34,784 nt of DNA, from contig NZ_JAGSOV010000075.1 of assembly GCF_023898865.1 (NCBI RefSeq), positions 1 to 34,784 of the forward strand. The letters are read 5' to 3'. The translations under genes and the position numbers were made by a program. Origin of the DNA: Pseudonocardia humida (GTDB taxonomy: Bacteria > Actinomycetota > Actinomycetes > Mycobacteriales > Pseudonocardiaceae). Below the pieces are notes generated by a model. The model did no database searches. It was not told the origin of the DNA and saw only the letters and a list, made by a program, of their open reading frames with translations. Positions 1 through 8,017 of this stretch are shown here, in pieces (the stretch's first letter is position 1; the number at the start of each line of letters is the position of its first letter).

Positions 1-95
<95 letters not shown>

Positions 96-1757
96 TTAGC
101 GCTCGACGACGACCCGCTCGTTGGGGACGCAATGGGTCATCCGCAGGCCCGCGACGTCCCGGGGGCCGTTCTTGCCCAGGTTGGTCAGGCGCTGCTGGTC
201 CTCCTCGGACAGCGTCTGGCTCTGCAGCGGCGGCAGCTGCCGGACGTCGTCGGGGGAGATGCCCAGGCCCTCGCCGACCCGCAGGCCCAGCTCGTCGTCG
301 CAGAGCAGGAAGTGCCAGACCATGCGCTCCTGGACGTCGCGGACGGCCTGGGAGATGTTGGCGACCAGGTTCGCGACCAGGTCGTCCTTCTCCCACTGCT
401 CCATCAGCTGGTAGCGCTGGCCGGCCTGCTTGTAGTCCTGGGTCAGCGGGATCCGCTTGCGGGTCAGCCGGCCGCGGACCTCCGGGCCCACCTCGTCCTC
501 GGTGGGGTACTGCGCCTCGCGCAGCCCGCCGGTGATCGAGGGCTCGTAGTTGACGTGCGGGTTCTGCCCGGGCGCGAGGTCGGTGCCGTAGGACATCTGG
601 CCGCCGCGCTGGTTGGTGCGCACGGTGGCGTTCTTCGCCGAGTTCACCGGCAGCTGCAGGTAGTTCGGGCCCACCCGGTAGCGCTGGGTGTCGCTGTAGG
701 AGAACGTCCGTCCGACCAGCATCTTGTCGTCGGAGAACTCCAGGCCGTCGACGAGTACGCCGGTGCCCATGGCGATCTGCTCGTTCTCGTTGTGGTGGTC
801 GGCGACGTTGCGGTTGAGCGTCATCGTGCCCACGAGCTTGGGCTCGAAGTCGTTCTCCGGCCACACCTTGGTGTCGTCGAGCGGGTCGAAGTCGAGCTCG
901 GGGTGGTCCTCGTCGCTCATCAGCTGGACGTAGAGGTCCCACTGCGGGTACTCGCCGCGCTCGATGGCGGTGTAGAGGTCCTCCGAGGCGTGCCCGAGGT
1001 TGCCGGCCTGGATGTTGGCCGCGTCCTGCTCGGTCAGGCTCTTGACGCCCTGCCGCGGGATCCAGTGGTACTTGACCAGGTGCGACTCGCCCTGGGCGTT
1101 GACCCACCGGTAGGTGTTCACCCCGAAGCCCTGCATGTGCCGGTAGTCGGCCGGGATGCCGCGCGGGCTGAACAGGTTGACCAGCATGTGCATCGACTCC
1201 GGGGTCTGGGACATGAAGTCGAAGATCCGGGCCGGCTCCTGCTTGAACGTGACCGGGTCGGGCTTGAGCGAGTGGATGACGTCGGGGAACTTGACGGCGT
1301 CGCGGATGAAGAACACCGCGAGGTTGTTGCCGACCAGGTCCCAGTTGCCGTCCTCGGTGTAGAACTTCACCGCGAAGCCGCGCGGGTCGCGGGTGGCCTC
1401 CGAGGAGTCGCGCCCGCCGATCACGGTGGAGAACCGGATGGCCAGGTCGGTCTTCTTGCCCGGCTCGGCGAACAGCTTGGCCCGGGTGTAGGTCGCGATC
1501 GGCTCGTCGCCCCACTTGCCGGTGGCCTCGAACTCGCCGTAGGCGACGAAGCCGCGGGCGTGCACCACGCGCTCCGGGATCCGCTCCCGGTCGAAGTGGC
1601 TGATCTTCTCCAGGAAGTGGTAGTTCTCCAGCGTCGCCGGGCCGCGGGCGCCGATGGTGCGCTGGTTCTGGTTGTCGTGGATCGGATGACCCTGGCGGTC
1701 GGTGAGGACCTCGCGCTCGTCGCCGGACGTCGGGCCCTGGCTCGCCACGTCGGTCAT
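96..1757 (-). CDS. katA: Monofunctional heme catalase
   Basis: A 553-residue cytoplasmic hydrogen peroxide dismutase (2 H2O2 to O2 and 2 H2O). The distal histidine sits in VVHARG (His66). The distal asparagine is in DLVGNN (144/145). The proximal heme-ligand tyrosine motif reads RTFSYSDTQRYRVG in the C-terminal half. Arg/Phe-rich core motifs RFSTV and DPRGFAVKFYTEDGNWD are intact. Length fits the small-subunit catalases, with no flavodoxin-like C-terminal domain. The ATG at 1757 is preceded by a GGAGAG ribosome site. The open frame continues upstream as low-quality Pro/Arg-rich sequence, which I reject. It is transcribed away from the ABC cassette and shares a 305-bp intergenic region with it. 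The gene name is by family only; the katA/katE distinction is not secure. Confidence 0.97.
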   Translation of the reverse strand: MTDVASQGPTSGDEREVLTDRQGHPIHDNQNQRTIGARGPATLENYHFLEKISHFDRERIPERVVHARGFVAYGEFEATGKWGDEPIATYTRAKLFAEPGKKTDLAIRFSTVIGGRDSSEATRDPRGFAVKFYTEDGNWDLVGNNLAVFFIRDAVKFPDVIHSLKPDPVTFKQEPARIFDFMSQTPESMHMLVNLFSPRGIPADYRHMQGFGVNTYRWVNAQGESHLVKYHWIPRQGVKSLTEQDAANIQAGNLGHASEDLYTAIERGEYPQWDLYVQLMSDEDHPELDFDPLDDTKVWPENDFEPKLVGTMTLNRNVADHHNENEQIAMGTGVLVDGLEFSDDKMLVGRTFSYSDTQRYRVGPNYLQLPVNSAKNATVRTNQRGGQMSYGTDLAPGQNPHVNYEPSITGGLREAQYPTEDEVGPEVRGRLTRKRIPLTQDYKQAGQRYQLMEQWEKDDLVANLVANISQAVRDVQERMVWHFLLCDDELGLRVGEGLGISPDDVRQLPPLQSQTLSEEDQQRLTNLGKNGPRDVAGLRMTHCVPNERVVVER

Positions 1758-2062
1758 GGTCTCTCCTGTTCCTCGCGAACTCGTGCGACTGCTCCTGCGA
1801 CTACTGGCACCGGGGCGGGCCCGGCAGTCACGTCGGCAAGGTCGACGGCGGAGCCCGCAGCTGGATCGGCGCGGGGCGGCCGGCGGGCTCGATGCGCGCG
1901 TCTTCTTCTGGAACCGTTCCAGCAACCGATGGCGTACCCGGGCGGGCCGTGGCCAAACCGCCCGGCCCGCGACCGATCGGGGAGCGGGAATGTGGCCGGT
2001 CGGCCGGAGGTCTGGCCGGTCGGCCACCGACGGCGCCACGGCCGGCGGGCAGCGTGGTGGGC
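1758..2062. other. 305-bp divergent intergenic region
   Basis: This region lies between the catalase (leftward) and the ABC ATPase (rightward) and should hold both promoters. I see no convincing small gene. The one clear structure is the 15-bp palindrome at 1908-1922. The GGAGAG just upstream of the catalase ATG is its ribosome site. Confidence 0.6.
1908..1922. promoter_or_regulatory. Perfect 7-1-7 palindrome, candidate operator
   Basis: CTGGAAC C GTTCCAG is a perfect inverted repeat, about 150 bp from both the catalase start and the ABC ATPase start. It looks like a dimeric regulator site. No regulator is identified, and either or both divergent genes could be the target. Confidence 0.45.
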
Positions 2063-2839
2063 ATGGGGGAACCGGAGCGGGCCGCGCTGCGGCTGGACGG
2101 GATGACCAAGGCGTTCTCCGGGCGGCCGGCCGCGGACCGGGTGAGCCTGACCGTGCCGACGGGGTCGGTGACCGGGCTGATCGGCCCGAACGGGGCGGGC
2201 AAGACGACGTCGTTGGCGATGGCGGTCGGGCTGCTGCGCCCGGATGCGGGCACCGCGCTGGTGCACGGCGTGGACGTGTGGGCCGACCCGGTGCGGGCCA
2301 AGCAGCTGCTCGGCGTGCTGCCCGACGGGCTGGCCCTGCCCGAGCGGCTGACCGGCGGCGAGCTGCTGACCTACTGGGGCCTGCTGCGCGGGCTGGACGC
2401 CGACGTGGTCCGGGCCCGCGCCGGCGAGCTGCTGCAGGTGCTGGAGCTCGACGCGGCCGAGGACGCCGGCGTGCTGGTCGCGGAGTACTCGACCGGGATG
2501 CGCAAGAAGATCGGGTTGGCCACCGCGCTGCTGCACCGTCCGTCGGTGCTGGTGCTCGACGAGCCCTTCGAGGCGGTCGACCCGGTCTCGGCGCGGGTGC
2601 TGCGGGCGATCCTGCGCCGGTTCGTCGCCGCCGGGGGGTCGGTGGTGATCTCGTCGCACGTGATGGCCCTGGTCGAGGACCTGTGCGACCGGGCGGCGGT
2701 GATCGCCCAGGGCCGGGTGCTGACGGAGTGGGCGCTGGCCGACATGCGCGGCGCGGCGGGGTCGCTGGAGGAGGCGTTCGTCGCGCTCGTGGGCGAGCGC
2801 GCGGTCGGGGAGGAGGAGCTGACGTGGTTGGCCGGCTGA
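2063..2839 (+). CDS. ABC transporter ATP-binding protein
   Basis: A 258-residue single-domain ABC ATPase that would power the permease encoded next. Walker A is GPNGAGKTTS (about residues 40-49). The signature region is degenerate, EYSTGMRKKIGLA in place of LSGGQ, as in many CcmA/DrrA-type exporters. Walker B is VLVLDEPFEAVDP, and the switch histidine is in ISSHVMALVEDLCDR. I chose the ATG at 2063 because homology to the fold begins about ten residues later; an in-frame extension upstream is Pro/Gly-rich and unlike the family. Its 3' end overlaps the permease start by 16 bases, so translation is probably coupled. It is the first gene of the ABC, kinase and regulator cassette. The substrate cannot be told from sequence. 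Confidence 0.93.
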   Translation: MGEPERAALRLDGMTKAFSGRPAADRVSLTVPTGSVTGLIGPNGAGKTTSLAMAVGLLRPDAGTALVHGVDVWADPVRAKQLLGVLPDGLALPERLTGGELLTYWGLLRGLDADVVRARAGELLQVLELDAAEDAGVLVAEYSTGMRKKIGLATALLHRPSVLVLDEPFEAVDPVSARVLRAILRRFVAAGGSVVISSHVMALVEDLCDRAAVIAQGRVLTEWALADMRGAAGSLEEAFVALVGERAVGEEELTWLAG

Positions 2840-4518
2840 TCCGGCTGCGGTTCGCCATCCAGCGCCACACGACGGCGTGGAAGCGGCAGCTGGGGCTGGG
2901 GCTGGGTCTCGTGGCGGGCGCGCTGACGTGGGCGGCGGTGCTGCTGGCCGCGCCGGCGGGCCGGGCCGACGTGCTGGCCTTCGCCCTGGCCGGCTGGCTG
3001 GCGGGGTGGCTGGTGGGGCCGGTGCTCACCTCCGGGGCCGCGGTACTGCGCCCGGAGTACTTCGCGCTGCTGCCCCTGCCGCGCCGCCGGCTCGGGTTCG
3101 GCCTGCTGGCCTCGGTGTTCGTCGGGGTCGGCGCCGCGGTGACGGCCCTGGCCGTGCTGGCCGTGATCGCCTACGCGGTGGTCGCCGCGGAGGCACCGGC
3201 CGTCGCGGTGGCCGCGGTCGCGGTCGCGGTGCTGGCCGCGGCCCTGCTGCTCGTGCTCGTCGTCGCCCTCTCCCGGGCCACCTACGCGCTGGTGGGCGCG
3301 GCCATGCGCACCCGGGTGGGCGTGGAGCTGGCCGCGGTCCAGTACGGCCTGCTGCTGTCCGGCACGATCGCCGGGTGGCTGCTGGTCTCGCCGGTGGTCA
3401 ACGGCGTCCCGGTCTTCCTGGCCGGCGGCTTCGCCGGGGGACCCGCCGGCACGGTGCTGGGGTGGTGGCTGCCCAGCGGATGGCCGCTGCGCGCGGTGGA
3501 CGCCGCGCTCGCCGGGGACGTCCCCGCCGCCCTCGGCTGGCTCACCGCGCTGGCCGTGGCGGCCGGCCTGGCCGCGCTGGCCGCGGCGGTGCTGCTGGCG
3601 CCCGCGGTCGGGCCGCGGACCGCGCGCCGGCGCCACCGGCCGCTGGGCAGCCGGGCGCTCACCGGCCCCCGACTGCTGCCGGCCACCCCGCTGGGCGCGG
3701 TGCTGGGCAAGGAGCTGCGGTCGTGGTGGCGCGACCCGTGGCGCAGCCTGGAGATCCGCACGGCCATCTGGTTCGGGATCTTCACCGCCCTGTTCGGGGT
3801 CCTGGGCGGGATGCCCGAGGTCGCCCTGCTCGCCGGCCCCGCCGTCGCCCTGGTCGTGGCGCTCACCGGCGCCAACCTGTACGGCCAGGACGGCACCGCG
3901 CTGTGGCAGCTGGTCGTGGCGCAGAGCCCGCGGGCGCTGCGGGCCGACGTCCGCGGCCGCCAGCTGGGCATGGCCGTCGCGTTCGGCGTGCCCGCGGCGC
4001 TGCTGTCGGTGCCGACCGTGGCGCTCGCCGGGGGGACCGGGTACGCGCTCCCGGTCGCGGCCGTCGTCGTCGCGGCGCTGGGCGTGGGCAGCGGGCTCGC
4101 GGCGGTCGTGTCGGTGGTGGCGGCGACGCCGGGGGTCGAACCGCACGAGCGGGTCAACGCGAACGACGCCGGGGAGAACAGCCTCGCCATCCAGGTGTCG
4201 TTCTGGCTGATGATGGTGCTGCTCGCGCCGACGCTGGCGATGGCCGTCGGGCTGGCCTTCGCCCCGGACCCGTCCGGCTGGTTCGCCGCCGCGACCGCGG
4301 CGGTGGCGGTGGGCAGCGCGCTGGTCGGGAGCTGGGCCGGGGGAGCGGTCGCCGTCGCCCGGCTGCAGGCGCGGCTGCCCGAGACGTTCGCCCGGCTCCG
4401 CTACCCGGGCACGGTCGTCACCGCCGCCGGCGGTGACGTGCTGGACCGGCTCGCCCACCAGGCGGAGGCGGCCGCGGTGCAGGCCGCCGCGGCCCGCGAG
4501 GTGCGGACCGGTCGATGA
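2824..4518 (+). CDS. ABC transporter permease, multi-spanning
   Basis: A 564-residue integral membrane protein with around ten to twelve hydrophobic Ala/Val/Leu-rich segments in two halves, separated by a basic loop near residues 270-300 (TARRRHRPLG). The stretch KELRSWWRDPWRS is the amphipathic coupling-type segment seen before the second membrane half of two-lobed exporter permeases. The GTG start at 2824 lies inside the end of the ATPase gene and is preceded by GGAGGAG. The last residues are an Ala/Glu/Arg-rich cytoplasmic tail. The stop overlaps the kinase start as ATGA. Together with the ATPase it would form an exporter of unknown substrate, possibly of a drug, peptide or lipid. Confidence 0.88.
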   Translation: MVGRLIRLRFAIQRHTTAWKRQLGLGLGLVAGALTWAAVLLAAPAGRADVLAFALAGWLAGWLVGPVLTSGAAVLRPEYFALLPLPRRRLGFGLLASVFVGVGAAVTALAVLAVIAYAVVAAEAPAVAVAAVAVAVLAAALLLVLVVALSRATYALVGAAMRTRVGVELAAVQYGLLLSGTIAGWLLVSPVVNGVPVFLAGGFAGGPAGTVLGWWLPSGWPLRAVDAALAGDVPAALGWLTALAVAAGLAALAAAVLLAPAVGPRTARRRHRPLGSRALTGPRLLPATPLGAVLGKELRSWWRDPWRSLEIRTAIWFGIFTALFGVLGGMPEVALLAGPAVALVVALTGANLYGQDGTALWQLVVAQSPRALRADVRGRQLGMAVAFGVPAALLSVPTVALAGGTGYALPVAAVVVAALGVGSGLAAVVSVVAATPGVEPHERVNANDAGENSLAIQVSFWLMMVLLAPTLAMAVGLAFAPDPSGWFAAATAAVAVGSALVGSWAGGAVAVARLQARLPETFARLRYPGTVVTAAGGDVLDRLAHQAEAAAVQAAAAREVRTGR

Positions 4519-5843
4519 CCGGCCCGGCGCGGGTGGACGCGACCGGGATGTCCGGTTCTCCGGCCTATCCTGGGCGGGTGCTGCCCACCGCGCGCACCCC
4601 GGTCGACGCCTGGATGCTGCCCGGCGCGCTGTCGCGGCCGGCCGGCCGGTCCGGCGCCCGGCGGACCACCCGCGACTGGCTGGTCGACCTGGCCGCGTTC
4701 CTGCTGGCGGTCGGCTGGGCGCTGGGGGAGCTGCAGAGCCTGCGGCTGAACGTGTTCGCCCTGCCGCAGTGGCTGCTCGTGCTGGACCCGGCGCTCGGCG
4801 TCGCCGCGTGCCTGGCGGTGTGGTGGCGGCGCCGGTTCCCGACCGCGCTCACCGCGGCGGTCGGGGCCGCCTGCGCCATCAGCAACACCGCGGCCGGGGC
4901 GCTGTTCGTGCTGCTGTTCACCGTCGCCCTGCACCGCGGCTGGACCCGGGCGGTCCCGCTGGTCCTCGGCACGGCCGTGCTCAGCGTCCCGTACATCTAC
5001 AGCTACCTGGGCGTGGTGTTCGGCAGTCCGCTGCTGATGCTGCTGGCGATCCTGCTGATGATGCTGCTCAGCGTCACCGCCGGACTGGCCGTGCGGGCCC
5101 GCCGGCAGCTGGTGCTGAGCCTGCGGGAGCAGGTCGAGGCCGAGCGGCGCGAGCACGGCCTGCGCCTGGCCGCGGCCCAGCGCGCCGAGCGCCAGCGCAT
5201 CGCCCGCGAGATGCACGACGTGCTCGCCCACCGGATCTCGCTGCTCTCGGTGCACGCCGGGGCGCTGGAGTACCGGCTGGGCCGGGCCCGCGAGGGGATC
5301 GCGTCACCGCCGTCACCGCAGGAGCTGGGCGAGGCCGCGGGCGTCGTCCGCTCGACAGCGCACCAGGCGCTGGAGGAGCTCCAGCAGGTGCTGCGGCTGC
5401 TGCGCGGCCCGGACGTCGACGCGCGGGACCGCGAGGACGGCCGGGCCGCCCCGCAGCCCACCCTGGCCCAGCTGCCGCGGCTGCTCGACGAGGCCCGCGC
5501 CGGCGGGCAGCGGGTGGACGCCGAGCTGCCCGACGACCTCGACGCGCTGCCGCAGGCCGTGCAGCGCACCCTGTTCCGGGTCGTGCAGGAGGCCCTGACG
5601 AACGCGCGCAAGCACGCCCCGGGCGCCCGGGTGGTGCTGTCGGGGCGGGCCGAGCGCGGCGGCGAGGCGGTGCTGCGGGTGAGCAACGCGGTGCCGGTCG
5701 GGGTGACCGCGGCGGAGATCCCGGGCGCGGGCACCGGGCTGCTCGGGCTGGCCGAGCGGGTCGCCGTGCACGGCGGGGAGCTGGCCAGCGGGGTCGACCG
5801 CGGGGAGTTCCGGGTGTGCGCGCGGGTGCCGTGGCCGCGCTGA
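4515..5843 (+). CDS. Sensor histidine kinase, HisKA_3 (NarL/DesK type)
   Basis: About 442 residues. Five or so membrane helices span residues 50-195, followed by a short coiled linker, then the dimerisation/phosphoacceptor helix with REMHDVLAHRIS (His234). The HATPase domain has an N box in VVQEALTNARKH and a G box in GAGTGLLGLAERV. There is no extracytoplasmic sensor domain, so the signal is probably read within the membrane or from the partner transporter. The ATG at 4515 overlaps the permease stop as ATGA. A GTG at 4578, 6 bases after a TATCCT hexamer, is a serious alternative start that would remove 21 residues and make the transcript leaderless. Its partner is the regulator encoded next. 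Confidence 0.93.
   Translation: MTGPARVDATGMSGSPAYPGRVLPTARTPVDAWMLPGALSRPAGRSGARRTTRDWLVDLAAFLLAVGWALGELQSLRLNVFALPQWLLVLDPALGVAACLAVWWRRRFPTALTAAVGAACAISNTAAGALFVLLFTVALHRGWTRAVPLVLGTAVLSVPYIYSYLGVVFGSPLLMLLAILLMMLLSVTAGLAVRARRQLVLSLREQVEAERREHGLRLAAAQRAERQRIAREMHDVLAHRISLLSVHAGALEYRLGRAREGIASPPSPQELGEAAGVVRSTAHQALEELQQVLRLLRGPDVDARDREDGRAAPQPTLAQLPRLLDEARAGGQRVDAELPDDLDALPQAVQRTLFRVVQEALTNARKHAPGARVVLSGRAERGGEAVLRVSNAVPVGVTAAEIPGAGTGLLGLAERVAVHGGELASGVDRGEFRVCARVPWPR
4566..4571 (+). promoter_or_regulatory. Candidate -10 element (TATCCT) for a leaderless kinase transcript
   Basis: TATCCT is followed by 6 bases and then the in-frame GTG at 4578. This is the spacing expected when transcription starts at the first base of the start codon. 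It may give the kinase and regulator genes their own promoter inside the cassette. No clear -35 is visible. Confidence 0.4.
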
Positions 5844-6556
5844 ACGAGGGGTCGACCGACCCGGCGGCGGGGCCGGTCCGCGTCCTGCTCGTCGACGACG
5901 ACCCGCTGGTGCGCTCCGGGCTGACGATGATGCTGACCGGGGCAGGCGACATCGAGGTGGTCGGCGGCGTCGGCGACGGGGCGGAGGTGGCCGACGCGGT
6001 GGCCCGGCTGCGCCCGCGCGTCGTGCTGATGGACATCCGGATGCCGGTGCTCGACGGCATCGCCGCCACCCGCGCGCTGGCCGCGCGCGGCGACCCGGCC
6101 CGCCGGCCCGCGGTGGTCGTGCTGACCACCTTCGGCGCCGACGACAACGTGCTGGCCGCGGTGCGCGCCGGGGCGGCCGGGTTCCTGCTCAAGCACACGC
6201 CGCCGGCGGAGATCGTGGCCGCGGTGCGCCGGGCCGCGGCCGGGGAGCCGGTGCTGTCGCCGGCGGCGGCCCGCGCCCTGATGGAGCTGACCCGTCGGGG
6301 CGGCGGTGCCCGCCCGGCCGCGGCCGAGCGTCTGGCCCGGCTGACCGACCGGGAGCGGGAGGTGGCCGTCGCGCTGGCCGAGGGGCTGACCAACGCCGAG
6401 ATCGCCGCCCGGCTGCACCTGTCGGTGTCCAGCGTGAAGGCCACCGTCTCCGCGGCGCTGACCCGGCTCGACCTGACCAACCGGGTGCAGCTGGCGATCC
6501 TCGCCCACGAGGCCGGCCCGGCGACCGGGGACGGGCGGGGCCGAACCGGCGCCTAG
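5831..6556 (+). CDS. Response regulator, NarL/LuxR type
   Basis: A 241-residue two-domain DNA-binding regulator. The receiver domain starts at RVLLVDDDP (acidic pocket Asp22-24), has phosphoacceptor Asp68 in LMDIRMP, a switch Thr in VVLTTF, and the conserved Lys in GFLLKHTPP. The C-terminal LuxR helix-turn-helix begins at LTDREREVAVALAEGLTNAEIA. The GTG at 5831 lies inside the 3' end of the kinase gene (13-base overlap), so the two are almost certainly co-translated and form one phosphorelay. It likely controls the upstream ABC genes; this is inferred from the cassette layout. Its TAG directly abuts the stop codon of the convergent peptidase gene. Confidence 0.94.
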   Translation: MAALNEGSTDPAAGPVRVLLVDDDPLVRSGLTMMLTGAGDIEVVGGVGDGAEVADAVARLRPRVVLMDIRMPVLDGIAATRALAARGDPARRPAVVVLTTFGADDNVLAAVRAGAAGFLLKHTPPAEIVAAVRRAAAGEPVLSPAAARALMELTRRGGGARPAAAERLARLTDREREVAVALAEGLTNAEIAARLHLSVSSVKATVSAALTRLDLTNRVQLAILAHEAGPATGDGRGRTGA

Positions 6557-8017
6557 CTAGCCGTCGCCGAGGAACGCCGCCAGGTCCGCGCTCTGCTGCA
6601 CCCGGCTCGGCTCGTGCACGTACATCATGTGGCCGGCCTCGTAGTAGCGGACCTCGACGTTGGCGCGCAGCTCGTCCGGGATCGGCAGCCGGGCCAGCAC
6701 GCTCTCCGCGGCGAAGTACGGGGTCGCGCCGTCGTGGTAGCCGCAGGCCACGTGCACCCGCAGGTGCGGGTTGGCCCGCATCGCCGCCGACAGCCTGCCC
6801 ACCACCGACACCCCGCGCCCCTCGAACTCCTTGTACGACCAGGGGTGCACGCGGGAGGTGAGGATCTCGTACGGCAGGTCGCTCTCGTAGCCGAGGGTGC
6901 CGCGCACGTGCGTGTGGAGCGCCGCGGTGTACGGACCGGTGATGGCCGCGATCGACGGGTCGTAGCTGAGGCCCTCGCCGGCGTCGTCGTCCTCCCAGCC
7001 GGTGAACCGGCCGTCGATCCGCCCGACCGTGCGCCCCTCCTCGCGCAGGAGCTCGCGGAAGAAGCGCTGGTGCTCCGGGCGCAGCCGGACCCGGTGCAGG
7101 TAGCCGGCGCTCAGCCCGGTCAGCCCGGCGAGCCGGGCGAGCACCCGGTCGCGGTCGGCGTCGGGCAGCCGGTGGCCGCGGGCCAGTGCCCACGGGTACT
7201 CGCCCGCGGCGAAGTCCTCGGCGTCGGCGAGCACCTCGGGCAGCGCCCGCTCACCCGCCCGGCCGTGGAAGTGCGCGATGGCCGCGTAGGTCGGCAGGAA
7301 CAGCGGGTAGGGCTGGTCGTTGCCCTCGGTGAACCGGATGGTGCCCATGTCCAGCACGCTGGAGATCAGCATCAGGCCGTTGAGGTACATGCCGTGGCGG
7401 TCCTGCAGGTGCTCGGCCAGCGCGGCCGCGCGCAGCGTGCCGTAGGACTCCGCGGCGAGGTACTTCGGCGAGCCCCAGCGCAGGTTGCGGGTCACCCACA
7501 GCCGGATCACCTCCCCGATGGACTCGACGTCGGGGGTGTAGCCGTGGAAGTCGGCGGGCTTGCCGCCGGCCACCGCGCGCGAGTAGCCGGTCGAGACGGG
7601 GTCGATGAACAGCAGGTCGGAGTGGGCGAGCAGGGTCTCGGCGTTGTCGGCCAGCCCCCACGGCGGGGCGGTGAGCGCGCCCGCGTCGCCCATCACGACC
7701 CGGCGCGGGCCGAGCAGCCCCAGGTGCAGCCACACGCTCGACGAGCCGGGTCCGCCGTTGAAGGCCACGGTCACCGGGCGGGTGGCGGGGTCGGCGCCGT
7801 CGAGGGTGTAGGCGGTCACGAACACCTCGGCGTGCGGGCGGTGGCCCTCGAACGTGCCGTCGGTGTGCTTCTCGTGGCGCAGCACGATCCGCCCGGCGGC
7901 CGCGGTGTAGGCGAGCTCGCCATCGGACGTGCGTAGCGTGTGGGACGTGGTGACGAGGTCGTCGGCGGGCTCGGGCGGGGTGTCGGACTCGGGCAGCTCC
8001 TCGGGTTCCTCGCTCAC
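6557..8017 (-). CDS. S10-family serine carboxypeptidase-like protein
   Basis: A 486-residue alpha/beta-hydrolase-fold peptidase. The oxyanion motif NGGPGSSS lies at about 87-94. The nucleophile is Ser191 in AESYGT, with candidate Asp429 in GYHDGATPY and His463 in EAGHMMYVHEP, so the triad is complete. No signal peptide is visible; the N-terminus is Glu/Pro/Asp-rich and acidic, so it may be cytoplasmic, unlike vacuolar or secreted eukaryotic homologues. The GTG at 8017 sits 7 bases from a TAGGCT hexamer, which suggests leaderless transcription. The first 38 bases overlap the divergently encoded uracil-DNA glycosylase. It could instead be an acyltransferase or esterase of the same fold. Confidence 0.93.
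   Translation of the reverse strand: MSEEPEELPESDTPPEPADDLVTTSHTLRTSDGELAYTAAAGRIVLRHEKHTDGTFEGHRPHAEVFVTAYTLDGADPATRPVTVAFNGGPGSSSVWLHLGLLGPRRVVMGDAGALTAPPWGLADNAETLLAHSDLLFIDPVSTGYSRAVAGGKPADFHGYTPDVESIGEVIRLWVTRNLRWGSPKYLAAESYGTLRAAALAEHLQDRHGMYLNGLMLISSVLDMGTIRFTEGNDQPYPLFLPTYAAIAHFHGRAGERALPEVLADAEDFAAGEYPWALARGHRLPDADRDRVLARLAGLTGLSAGYLHRVRLRPEHQRFFRELLREEGRTVGRIDGRFTGWEDDDAGEGLSYDPSIAAITGPYTAALHTHVRGTLGYESDLPYEILTSRVHPWSYKEFEGRGVSVVGRLSAAMRANPHLRVHVACGYHDGATPYFAAESVLARLPIPDELRANVEVRYYEAGHMMYVHEPSRVQQSADLAAFLGDG

Noticed and set aside
1758..3029. N-terminal extension of catalase by several hundred residues
   Set aside because: The extension is Pro/Arg-rich, runs through the divergent ABC ATPase gene, and the ATG at 1757 has a good ribosome site and matches the family N-terminus.
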